NCBI RefSeq assembly: GCF_900108555.1
Contig: NZ_FNWV01000002.1
Span: forward strand, 2,794-45,317
Origin: Ruminococcus flavefaciens
GTDB taxonomy: Bacteria; Bacillota; Clostridia; Oscillospirales; Ruminococcaceae
Length of the DNA: 42,524 nt
Reading direction: 5' to 3'
This document shows, one piece after another, positions 6,407 through 14,060 of this stretch. The stretch's first letter is position 1. Each line of letters opens with the position of its first letter. The notes beneath the pieces were generated by a model that saw only the letters and a program-made list of their open reading frames with translations, was not told the origin of the DNA and made no database searches. Made by a program: the position numbers and the translations under genes.

Positions 6407-8062
6407 GTGATACACGGTTCTTTACTCAGAGACGCTGTTATCTCCGCTGCGATAACTATCAATAACAGAAAGCGCGAAGTCGATGAGCTTAATGTTTATC
6501 CTGTTCCAGACGGCGATACAGGTACAAATATGTCCATGACAATAGGCAATTCCGTTGCCGAACTCAAGAGACTTGACTCAAAGGCTCCCGTATCTGAGGT
6601 AGCTTCCACAGCGGCTTCGGCATTTCTGAGAGGCGCAAGAGGAAACTCGGGCGTTATACTTTCACTTATATTCAGAGGCTTTTCAAAGGGGCTTTCAGGC
6701 TGCACAGAGGCAGGCTGCGAGAATTTCGCAGACGCTCTGCAATTCGGTGTAGATGCAGCATACAAGGCTGTAATGAAGCCTGTTGAGGGTACTATCCTCA
6801 CTGTCGTAAAGGCAGCAGCTGCAAAGGCAAGAGAGATAGCAGCCGAGACTAATGACGAAGTCACTTTCTGGCAGGAGGTCTGCAAGGAAGCTGAGGCTAT
6901 GCTGGAAAAGACTACGGATATGCTGCCACAGCTCAAAAAAGCAGGCGTTGTGGACGCAGGCGGCAAGGGACTCTGCATTATTTTCAGAGCTATGACAGAC
7001 GTATTCGCAGGGGGCAAGATAGCCGAGCCTGCTGAGTCGGCAGCTCCACAGGACAGCTCCAATGACTCTTTCAGAACAGCTGTAAGCGAGTATGATGACG
7101 ATATAACATATACTTACTGTACTGAGTTCATGCTGGAAAAGAACGATAACTGTCCCGATGTATCGAAACTCCGTGCATATCTTGAAACTATCGGCGACTG
7201 CGTGGTAGTCGTTGACGATGAAAAGATAATAAAGGTACACGTTCACACCGATAATCCGGGCAATGCTCTCCAGAAGGGACTTGAATTCGGCTATTTTATC
7301 AACGATCCTCGTCCAAAGATAGAGAATATGCGTATCCAGCACGAAAACAAGGTCAAGGACGCTCAGGCAGCACAGGAGGGACTTACTCCTGCCGAGCCCG
7401 AAAAGGAATTCGGCTTCGTTGCAGTTGCAGCAGGTCACGGTCTTGAAGCTATGTTCATGGATCTCGGTGCAGATGTAGTCGTAAAGGGCGGACAGACAAT
7501 GAACCCGTCCACAGACGATATACTCCGCGCAATACTGAAAACACCTGCAAATACAGTATTCGTGCTTCCTAATAACAAGAATATCATCATGGCAGCAGAG
7601 CAGGCTGTAAAGCTCACAGACAGAAAGGTATGCGTACTCCAGACAAGGACCATACCTCAGGGTATCGCTGCTATGCTGGCATTTGACGAGAGCCGTTCTC
7701 TCAACGAGAACCGCATAGATATGACAAAGGCGTTCGAGAAAGTCTCAACAGGTCTTATCACATTTGCGGCAAGAGACTCCGAGTTTGAGGGACATCAGAT
7801 CAAGGAAGGCGAGATACTGGCACTTGACAACGGCAAGCTCTCATTCACAGAGCGTGATATAAACAAGGCTACATACAAGCTTGTAAAGAAGCTTGCAAAG
7901 GGCGATGTAAGCTACGTTACCCTTATCCACGGCGCAGATGTGCCCGAGGAGAACGCAGAGGAGCTTCAGAAGTTCATACAGTCCAAGCTCAGCGACAAGA
8001 TAGAGGTAATGCTCGTAAACGGCGGTCAGCCCGTATACTACTACATAATCTCAGTCGAATAA
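6407..8062 (+). CDS. fakA: Fatty acid kinase subunit FakA (YloV, DhaL-type)
   Basis: A 551-residue YloV/FakA. The N-terminal DhaL-type ATP-binding domain carries VYPVPDGDTGTNMSMT near residues 30-45 and GARGNSGVILS near 80. The middle and C-terminal domains include the HVHTDNPG motif. FakA phosphorylates fatty acids delivered by a FakB (DegV-family) protein, feeding exogenous fatty acids into phospholipid synthesis; no fakB is in this window. I prefer GTG at 6407, 8 bases after GGAGG (6394-6398), giving MIHGSLLRDAV. An alternative TTG five codons earlier would overlap that ribosome-binding site. Confidence 0.92.
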   Translation: MIHGSLLRDAVISAAITINNRKREVDELNVYPVPDGDTGTNMSMTIGNSVAELKRLDSKAPVSEVASTAASAFLRGARGNSGVILSLIFRGFSKGLSGCTEAGCENFADALQFGVDAAYKAVMKPVEGTILTVVKAAAAKAREIAAETNDEVTFWQEVCKEAEAMLEKTTDMLPQLKKAGVVDAGGKGLCIIFRAMTDVFAGGKIAEPAESAAPQDSSNDSFRTAVSEYDDDITYTYCTEFMLEKNDNCPDVSKLRAYLETIGDCVVVVDDEKIIKVHVHTDNPGNALQKGLEFGYFINDPRPKIENMRIQHENKVKDAQAAQEGLTPAEPEKEFGFVAVAAGHGLEAMFMDLGADVVVKGGQTMNPSTDDILRAILKTPANTVFVLPNNKNIIMAAEQAVKLTDRKVCVLQTRTIPQGIAAMLAFDESRSLNENRIDMTKAFEKVSTGLITFAARDSEFEGHQIKEGEILALDNGKLSFTERDINKATYKLVKKLAKGDVSYVTLIHGADVPEENAEELQKFIQSKLSDKIEVMLVNGGQPVYYYIISVE

Positions 8063-8102
8063 TGAAAAGCTCACGTTAGTACGGCACAGATACAGAAGTT
8101 TT

Positions 8103-8148
8103 AAGCCATAGTATTTCCGATATTTTGTCGGACGTACTATGGCTTTTC
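8103..8148 (+). terminator. Terminator of the asp23-fakA operon
   Basis: AAGCCATAGTA / TACTATGGCTT stem with inner TCCGA/TCGGA pairing, followed by TTTTCTG. It begins about 40 bases after the fakA stop. Confidence 0.82.
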
Positions 8149-8182
8149 TGCTGCCAAAGCAGAAGTGCTGTGCAATAATAAT

Positions 8183-8198
8183 GCAAATTGCAATTTGC
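8183..8198 (+). promoter_or_regulatory. Perfect 16-bp palindrome before a small unknown gene
   Basis: GCAAATTGCAATTTGC is fully self-complementary. It lies just upstream of the ribosome-binding site (AGGGAG, 8201-8206) of the next gene, a plausible repressor site. No matching regulator is adjacent. Confidence 0.5.
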
Positions 8199-8211
8199 GT
8201 AGGGAGACAAA

Positions 8212-8502
8212 ATGATAAAAGTACAATTTTATGATTATGGCTGCGGCGTATTGGATATTGAGAATGAACTTGGAATAACAGAAGATATAGAGGACTTTTT
8301 AATGAAAAATATCCCCGAACTTGAGCTTGAATGCAGCGACTGTATGTGCGATCTGGAAGATAATTTGATCTTATGGTTTACAGCGAAAGACGAAGAGAAA
8401 TGTATGCAAAAAATACATGATCTTATAAAGCCCTGTATTTCGAGCCTGTCACATATGCAGTATTCGGTCAAACTAACTTCTGATTATTCATGGTATGATT
8501 GA
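8212..8502 (+). CDS. Small acidic hypothetical protein (96 aa)
   Basis: ATG at 8212 follows AGGGAG. The 96-residue product is acidic, has no signal peptide or membrane segment, and contains a cysteine cluster (ECSDCMCD, around 42-49) in a region rich in Glu, Asp and Leu. I do not recognise the family. It is a single-gene unit: a terminator of the previous operon lies upstream, a 16-bp palindrome sits before the ribosome-binding site, and a strong terminator follows. This isolated, ordered context argues for a real gene. Possible roles such as metal binding or an immunity-type protein are guesses. Confidence 0.7.
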   Translation: MIKVQFYDYGCGVLDIENELGITEDIEDFLMKNIPELELECSDCMCDLEDNLILWFTAKDEEKCMQKIHDLIKPCISSLSHMQYSVKLTSDYSWYD

Positions 8503-8507
8503 CACAA

Positions 8508-8549
8508 TGCCCCTGAGTGTTTTGCAACTCTCAGGGGCAAAACTTTTTT
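8508..8549 (+). terminator. Terminator after the 96-aa gene
   Basis: TGCCCCTGAG / CTCAGGGGCA hairpin followed by AAACTTTTTT. The remaining bases to 8692 hold no gene that I can see. Confidence 0.88.
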
Positions 8550-8692
8550 ACTGAGCGTTGTTTTCTGTCTGGATTTGCAGGTATTATACGATTATATTAA
8601 CAGTGAGGCGATCGGTTAAAAACTGCTGTTTTTTGTTCAATGATCATTATTTGCTGAATACAAAACATAAGGTAATTCTCTGCCTGTGAATA

Positions 8693-8721
8693 TTGATTTA
8701 TTGACCTTTATATGTTATAAT
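8693..8721 (+). promoter_or_regulatory. Promoter of nadB
   Basis: TTGATT (8693-8698), 17 bases, TATAAT (8716-8721). The start of transcription should lie about 35 bases before the nadB ATG. Confidence 0.78.
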
Positions 8722-8761
8722 AATGGTGTAAAGATTTTCTGGTAAAGGATGGTCTTGTATC

Positions 8762-10219
8762 ATGTCTAAAAATTATGATGTTATTATAGCAGGCTGCGGA
8801 GCAGCAGGACTCTATGCGGCTATCAATCTGCCCAAGGAGATGAATATACTCATACTCTGCAAGCGTGATCTTCCGCTGTGCAATTCCTCACTTGCTCAGG
8901 GCGGTATCGCAGGTGTATATAATTCTCCTTCGGATAATATCCAGTATCATCAGAATGATACTCTTATCGCAGGAAGCTTCAAGAACAACGTGGACGCTGT
9001 TCATACCCTTGTAAGCGAAGCTGCACAGGATATCGAGCGTATCATCGAGCTTGGCGTTGAGTTCGACAAAAATCCCGACGGTACTTACCACCGTACTCTT
9101 GAGGGCGGTCACAGCCACCACAGGATATTCCACCATGCCGATGCTACAGGTAAGGAGATAACTTCCACACTCCTTGAAAATGTTCAGAAGCTCAGCAATG
9201 TGACCATAATGGAAAACACAATTATGTGCGGTGTGAAGCAGACGAAAACAGGCTATTCCGCATTTCTCAGGCTGCCTGATGATTCATATGAGACCTGCAA
9301 CTGCCACTTTATGATACTTGCAACAGGAGGTATCGGCAGAGTTTACCAGTTTACGACCAATTCTGCTATCGCAACAGGTGACGGCATCACCTTTGCATAC
9401 GAAATGGGTGCTAAGATAAAGAACCTCAGCTATGTGCAGTTCCACCCGACAGCTTTCAACAACCGCGCTACACGCGAATGTTTCCTCATTTCCGAGGCTG
9501 TACGCGGTGAGGGAGCATACCTGCTGAACTGCAAAAAAGAGCGTTTCATGCATAACTATGACGAGCGTCTGGAGCTTGCTCCGAGAGATGTTGTATCTCA
9601 CGCCATCATACTTGAATCGCGCAAACAGAATTCAACGGATTTCTATCTTGATATAAGCTATAAGGACAGCGAGTTCCTCAAGAACAGATTTCCGATGATA
9701 TATAAAAACCTTCTGGAGCAGGGCTATGACCTTACAAAAGAGCCTGTTCCCATATTCCCGTGTCAGCACTACCTCATGGGCGGTATTGATGTTGACAACA
9801 ATTCCGAAACAAGCCTACCCAATCTCTATGCCTGCGGCGAGTGTTCGCATACAGGAGTTCACGGAAGCAACAGACTTGCAAGCAATTCACTGCTTGAAGC
9901 ACTTGTATTCTCACGCCATGCTGCAAACAGCATAGCATCAAGAGCTGCGAACGCACCAAGGGACTTTGAAGAGGCAGAGTTTGATCCGCATCAGGGAAGT
10001 CCGCGCATACCCAAGGGAGTGCGTACAGAGACAAGAAAGATACTCCAGAACTGCTATTTTGTCATTCCTGATAAAAAGGCAGCAGCAGAGGGCTTCAAGC
10101 GTGTAAAGGAGATACGCGAGGATCTTGTGAACGGCGGCTATTTCGTAGATGCTGATTACGTGCTTGCGAAGTCTATCGTTACTGTTGCTTATATCATACT
10201 TGGTGAGGTAATGCAGTAA
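8762..10219 (+). CDS. nadB: L-aspartate oxidase
   Basis: A 485-residue flavoprotein. The FAD-binding GCGAAGLYAAINL is at 11-23, and SSLAQGGIAG follows near 42. Substrate-domain motifs include EGGHSHHRIFH, VQFHPTAF and EAVRGEGAYLLN, then GSNRLASNSLLEALVF. NadB oxidises L-aspartate to iminoaspartate, the first step of de novo NAD synthesis. It is a little shorter than the roughly 530-residue enzymes and lacks their terminal HYRxD-type segment, as in some clostridial forms. nadC lies 1.5 kb downstream, separated by an unrelated exported peptidase; nadA, normally between them, is absent here. AAAGGAT precedes the ATG. Confidence 0.93.
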   Translation: MSKNYDVIIAGCGAAGLYAAINLPKEMNILILCKRDLPLCNSSLAQGGIAGVYNSPSDNIQYHQNDTLIAGSFKNNVDAVHTLVSEAAQDIERIIELGVEFDKNPDGTYHRTLEGGHSHHRIFHHADATGKEITSTLLENVQKLSNVTIMENTIMCGVKQTKTGYSAFLRLPDDSYETCNCHFMILATGGIGRVYQFTTNSAIATGDGITFAYEMGAKIKNLSYVQFHPTAFNNRATRECFLISEAVRGEGAYLLNCKKERFMHNYDERLELAPRDVVSHAIILESRKQNSTDFYLDISYKDSEFLKNRFPMIYKNLLEQGYDLTKEPVPIFPCQHYLMGGIDVDNNSETSLPNLYACGECSHTGVHGSNRLASNSLLEALVFSRHAANSIASRAANAPRDFEEAEFDPHQGSPRIPKGVRTETRKILQNCYFVIPDKKAAAEGFKRVKEIREDLVNGGYFVDADYVLAKSIVTVAYIILGEVMQ

Positions 10220-10255
10220 AAAAATAAATATAGCAATATCAATGGGGGTGATATT

Positions 10256-11593
10256 ATGAAAAAACTGAGAGTTTTTGAAGCAGCTGTTGTTTCGGCTGCT
10301 GTAATGGCATCAAATTCTGCGGCTTTTCATACTGAAGCTGCGACAGCTCTTATTCGCGGGGATCTTAACCGTGACGACAGGACTTCTGTAAGCGATATGG
10401 TGATACTTAAAAATCACCTCCTCGGACGGTACGGTCTTAACGATACACAGCGGATAGCTGCTGATATCAACGGCGACTGTACTGTGGATTCGCTCGATCT
10501 CTCAGCACTTCAGGATATCATTCTCTCAAATAAGACCTTGCTGCCGAAAGGCACATGGATAGCCGACCGTGCAGGCTCAAAGCGATATTTCAGCTTTGGT
10601 GAGGGCACAGGTACGGTGATATATCCAAACGGCAGCAGCGAGGATTTCACTATCGGCTCGGAAGAGGATATCCTTGCGATAAAAATGAGCAGATCGGGCA
10701 AAGAGGATAACGCATTTATCACATGGCAGAACGACAACGCCTTTGTACTCAAATGGGACGACGGTACAGCGGAGACATTCAGATTTTTCAGCTATAATGC
10801 AGTAAATGCAAGTGAGATGCTCAGCGGCAAGTGGGTGACCAGTGCAGGCAGGAACTTCGAGATAAGCGGACTCAGCGGAAAGGTCACTGACAAGAGCGGA
10901 AATATAAACCGTTTTGAGTATGCTCCCGACGGAAATAACATCGTTTTCCACATAGGTAGTACCGATAATAATACCGAGGGAACTATAGTTCATACCGATT
11001 CCATGCACTTTACTGTAACATGGGCAGACGGCACGAAAGAGACCTTTACACGCCGTGAGATAGAGGTAAAGAACGGAATTACCTATGTAAACGGCATACT
11101 TATCGCAAACAAGACCTATTCTCTGCCGTCAACATACGATCCGGGGAAGATACTTCCCGAAGCACAGTCTGCTTTCGATGCAATGGCTGCCGATGCGAAA
11201 AAGGCAGGATATAGTTTAAGTATCTGTTCGGGCTATCGCTCATATTCGTATCAGAATCAGCTGTATAACGGTTATGTTGCCCGTGACGGCAAGGCTGCTG
11301 CGGACACTTATTCCGCAAGAGCAGGACATTCCGAGCACCAGACAGGTCTGGCTATGGATATAAACAATGCAAGCTCATCATTCAACGGTACTCCTCAGGC
11401 TAAATGGATAGCAGCAAATTGTTATAAGTACGGATTTATTATCCGCTATCCCGAGGGCAAGGAGAATATAACAGGCTATATGTACGAGTCATGGCACGTT
11501 CGCTACCTCGGCAAGCAGCTTGCAAAAGAGGTCTACGATTCGGGACTTACTTTAGAAGAGTTCCTGTGTATAGACTCTAAATACAAATCATAA
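10256..11593 (+). CDS. Exported dockerin-bearing VanY-type D-Ala-D-Ala carboxypeptidase
   Basis: A 445-residue protein starting after GGGGGTG. A signal peptide (1-~29) is followed by an N-terminal type I dockerin (about 35-92) with two calcium loops, GDLNRDDRTSVSDM and ADINGDCTVDSLDL. Two related modules of about 80 residues, beginning GTW (99) and GKW (191), come next. The C-terminal peptidase (about 285-435) has SGYRSY (325-330), SEHQTGLAMD with His361 and Asp368, and ESWHVRY with Glu411 and His414, the VanY/DacB zinc site. Such enzymes trim peptidoglycan stem peptides. The dockerin implies attachment to a cohesin and so to the cellulosome or cell surface; the partner is unknown. It lies between nadB and nadC, 36 bases after nadB. 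Confidence 0.9.
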   Translation: MKKLRVFEAAVVSAAVMASNSAAFHTEAATALIRGDLNRDDRTSVSDMVILKNHLLGRYGLNDTQRIAADINGDCTVDSLDLSALQDIILSNKTLLPKGTWIADRAGSKRYFSFGEGTGTVIYPNGSSEDFTIGSEEDILAIKMSRSGKEDNAFITWQNDNAFVLKWDDGTAETFRFFSYNAVNASEMLSGKWVTSAGRNFEISGLSGKVTDKSGNINRFEYAPDGNNIVFHIGSTDNNTEGTIVHTDSMHFTVTWADGTKETFTRREIEVKNGITYVNGILIANKTYSLPSTYDPGKILPEAQSAFDAMAADAKKAGYSLSICSGYRSYSYQNQLYNGYVARDGKAAADTYSARAGHSEHQTGLAMDINNASSSFNGTPQAKWIAANCYKYGFIIRYPEGKENITGYMYESWHVRYLGKQLAKEVYDSGLTLEEFLCIDSKYKS

Positions 11594-11617
11594 TTTTGCT
11601 TTGATGGATCATGATTT

Positions 11618-11735
11618 AGTTGAGAGTTAAGAATTGAGAGTTGAAAGTTATGGAGTCGCCTGCGGCGACATAATTTAAATAATGTGAGCAAAGCGAACAC
11701 ATAAACTCTCAACTCTACACTCTCAACTCTCAACT
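11618..11735. repeat. Palindromic dispersed repeat, GTTGAGAGTT family
   Basis: Imperfect inverted arms of about 32 bases built from AGTTGAGAGTT-type units bracket a small GTCGCC/GGCGAC hairpin and the segment AATGTGAGCAAAGCGAACACAT. The right half recurs near 28609-28672. There is no coding capacity. It fills nearly the whole gap before nadC and its end supplies a short T-run. Confidence 0.75.
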
Positions 11736-11771
11736 TTTTTCATTTTTAGAAAAAACGAAAGGACTTTACAT

Positions 11772-12611
11772 ATGAAGCTTTTACAATGCTATGTTGACAA
11801 TATAATCACAACTGCACTTATGGAGGACATAAACTACATCGACGCTGCTGCGGATAACCTTATACCGCCTGAGCACAGAAGCTCCGCTTACTACGTTGCA
11901 AAGGATTCGGGAGTTGTCTGTGGTATCGAGGTGGCTAAGAGAGTTTTCGACCTTGCAGGCGGAGATGTTGATTTCAAGATACTTCTCAATGACGGCACAA
12001 AGGTACAGAAGGGCGATATCATTGCAGAGTTGGAGGGAAGTACACTTACTCTGCTGAAAGGTGAGAGAACAGCTCTCAACCTCTTACAGCATATGTCGGG
12101 TATCGCTACTGCCACAAATAAGTGCGTGGAGCTGGTAAAGGGCACAAAGGCTGCTGTTACCGATACAAGAAAGACTCTCCCGGGACTTCGTGCGCTTCAG
12201 AAGTACGCAGTAACTGTTGGCGGCGGAAAGAACCACCGCTTCAATCTCTCCGATGCAGCTATGCTCAAGGACAACCACATCGACGCTTACGGCGGTATTA
12301 CAGCGGCTGTTAACGCGCTCCGCGAGAAGATAGGCCATACTGTCAAGATAGAGGTGGAAGTCCGTACACTTGACGAGCTCCGCGAGGCTCTTGAAACAAA
12401 AGTCGAGATAATCATGCTGGACAATATGAGCTGCAACGAGATGAAAGAAGCTGTTGCAATTGCAGACGGACGCGCTCTCCTTGAAGCTTCGGGCAATGTT
12501 ACTGCCGAGAATATCCGCTCAGTCGCTGAGACAGGCGTGGATATAATCTCACTTGGTGCGCTTACTCATTCAGTCAAGTGCTTTGATATATCCATGAAGA
12601 TCAAGAAATGA
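11772..12611 (+). CDS. nadC: Nicotinate-nucleotide pyrophosphorylase (quinolinate phosphoribosyltransferase)
   Basis: A 279-residue NadC of normal length. Motifs in order are GERTALNLLQHMSGIAT, TDTRKTLPGLR, KYAVTVGGGKNHR, MLKDNHI, EVEVRT, IMLDN, LEASGNV and DIISLGALTHS. These form the phosphoribosyl-pyrophosphate and quinolinate site of the alpha/beta barrel. It converts quinolinate and PRPP to nicotinate mononucleotide, CO2 and pyrophosphate. AAAGGA precedes the ATG. It belongs with nadB, but a peptidase gene and a palindromic repeat lie between, so joint transcription is uncertain. Confidence 0.96.
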   Translation: MKLLQCYVDNIITTALMEDINYIDAAADNLIPPEHRSSAYYVAKDSGVVCGIEVAKRVFDLAGGDVDFKILLNDGTKVQKGDIIAELEGSTLTLLKGERTALNLLQHMSGIATATNKCVELVKGTKAAVTDTRKTLPGLRALQKYAVTVGGGKNHRFNLSDAAMLKDNHIDAYGGITAAVNALREKIGHTVKIEVEVRTLDELREALETKVEIIMLDNMSCNEMKEAVAIADGRALLEASGNVTAENIRSVAETGVDIISLGALTHSVKCFDISMKIKK

Positions 12612-12621
12612 TAAACGACAT

Positions 12622-12652
12622 GGGGCGATGTGGGCATCGCCCCCTACTTTTT
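12622..12652 (+). terminator. Hairpin terminator after nadC
   Basis: GGGGCGATG / CATCGCCCC stem followed by CTACTTTTT. The arm resembles the GGGGCG...CGCCCCTAC dispersed repeats elsewhere in the window, so it may be a repeat serving as a terminator. Confidence 0.6.
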
Positions 12653-12666
12653 AACAGGTGAACTTT

Positions 12667-13431
12667 ATGAAAAAGCTTATACTTACCGACCTTGACCACA
12701 CATTACTGAAAACAGACGGAACTATTTCACACAGAACACTTGAAGTTTTGCGGAAGTGCAGAGAAAAAGGAGTCTTTTTTGCTATAGCAACAGCAAGATA
12801 CTGGATAGGCGCGGAGCGGTATACAGAGCTTCTGAAGCCTGACTATGAGATCACTACAGACGGTACTCTGATACACTCGGGTGAGAGATGTATTTACAGC
12901 TGCGAACTTACGGCAGATGTGACTAATGGTATCGTAGAGGAGATTCTGAAAATTGTTCCGACAGCTGAGATAACTGTTGCCAACGGAAAGACGGTCTACT
13001 GGAACAGCAAGCATATCGCGGAGTCGAAAAAGCTTCACAAGGCTGTGTATTTCGAGTACGACAGACCTTTGCGGTGCAGTGGGAACAAGATAGTCGCGGA
13101 GCTGCCCGATGAGAGTATTGCACGGGATATCGCAGATAAGTTCGGCTGCAAGCTGCAATGCTACCGCGGCGAGAACTGGTACGGATTTCTGCCAAGCGGA
13201 GCAGGAAAGACAGCGGCTATCAATGCTCTTGCCGAGAAATGCGGCATATCGCTTGCTGAAACAGTTTCTTTCGGTGACGACAAGAACGATATTGATATGC
13301 TGAAAATGTGCGGTACTGGAGTTGCAGTTGCCAATGCAGTGCAGGAAGTGCTTGACATTGCCGATGAAGTAACGGCTTCAAATGACGAGGACGGAGTTGC
13401 ACTTTGGCTGGAAAAGAATTTTTTAGCGTAG
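12667..13431 (+). CDS. HAD-superfamily (Cof-type) phosphatase
   Basis: A 254-residue HAD hydrolase of the Cof/IIB type. It has N-terminal motif I DLDHTLL, an alpha/beta cap in the middle (roughly 80-185), then the motif III lysine region (SGAGKTAAINAL) and motif IV SFGDDKNDIDML. These enzymes dephosphorylate sugar phosphates, flavin or pyridoxal phosphates; the substrate cannot be told from sequence. I use ATG at 12667, preceded by AGGTGA. A GTG three codons earlier overlaps that site. Confidence 0.88.
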   Translation: MKKLILTDLDHTLLKTDGTISHRTLEVLRKCREKGVFFAIATARYWIGAERYTELLKPDYEITTDGTLIHSGERCIYSCELTADVTNGIVEEILKIVPTAEITVANGKTVYWNSKHIAESKKLHKAVYFEYDRPLRCSGNKIVAELPDESIARDIADKFGCKLQCYRGENWYGFLPSGAGKTAAINALAEKCGISLAETVSFGDDKNDIDMLKMCGTGVAVANAVQEVLDIADEVTASNDEDGVALWLEKNFLA

Positions 13432-13447
13432 AAAGGAGCGTTTTATA

Positions 13448-13774
13448 ATGGACAGAGTGGTCTGGCTCATGCTTACGATACCCATAGGCATATTTTTCAT
13501 CTGTTTTGGAATATACGCATGGAAACGTAAAAAGCCAATGTGGTTCTGGTCGGGGAAAGAGGTCAAAGAAAGTGAGATCTCGGATATCCCAGCCTACAAC
13601 AGAGCAAACGGTATCATGTGGCTTTGTTTTTCTGCAATTTTCTGGCTGGCTGCTGTTCTGGGAGCTCTGAACTCAGAGGCAGCAGGGATAGTGATCGTTA
13701 TCGGTTCGGTTGCAGGTATACCTTTGCTGTACCTTGTTTATCGGAAGATTTATTCCAAATATAAAAGTAAATAA
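13448..13774 (+). CDS. Small membrane protein, DUF3784-like
   Basis: A 108-residue protein with three predicted membrane helices (about 5-23, 57-76 and 80-99). A cytoplasmic loop KPMWFWSGKEV...AYNRANGIMW lies between the first two. The tryptophan-rich loop and YN-AN-G-MW element recall DUF3784-type proteins of clostridia, function unknown. AAAGGAG precedes the ATG, and the gene follows the HAD gene by 16 bases, so they are likely co-transcribed. The assignment rests on a remembered pattern and is moderate. Confidence 0.7.
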   Translation: MDRVVWLMLTIPIGIFFICFGIYAWKRKKPMWFWSGKEVKESEISDIPAYNRANGIMWLCFSAIFWLAAVLGALNSEAAGIVIVIGSVAGIPLLYLVYRKIYSKYKSK

Positions 13775-13781
13775 AAGATAT

Positions 13782-13819
13782 CGCCTGCATTTGTGGATAT
13801 TCACAGTGCAGGCGGTTTT
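13782..13819 (+). terminator. Terminator-like hairpin after the small membrane protein
   Basis: CGCCTGCA / TGCAGGCG stem with inner TGTG/CACA, followed by GTTTTG. The T-run is short. Confidence 0.55.
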
Positions 13820-13821
13820 GT

Positions 13822-14005
13822 TGTAGGTGCGTGTACATCGCCACATTTAGTCGTTCGATATTTCGGGGCGGATACTATCCGCCCCTACAAGCGGCGCAGC
13901 CGCTTTGCGGAACGCCGAGGGTAACTCCACACAGTGTGGGGAGATGTCGCAATACGACAAAGGGCGCGGTGCCTGTTGGGCAGCGTTCCCTACAAAAGGC
14001 TAACG
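13822..14005. repeat. Cluster of dispersed palindromic repeats upstream of gerA
   Basis: Contains GGGGCGGATA-C-TATCCGCCCC (13865-13885), then GCGGAACGCCGAGG ... GCAGCGTTCCCTAC (13907-13992) interrupted by about 60 bases, then GGCTAACGGCTAA. The same units recur at 20016-20190, 20739-20889 and 28495-28540. No ORF spans it. Confidence 0.7.
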
Positions 14006-14060
14006 GCTAAATGTGCATATTCGTGTAAGCCTTGCACATAATACCGCTGAGGTGAGATGT

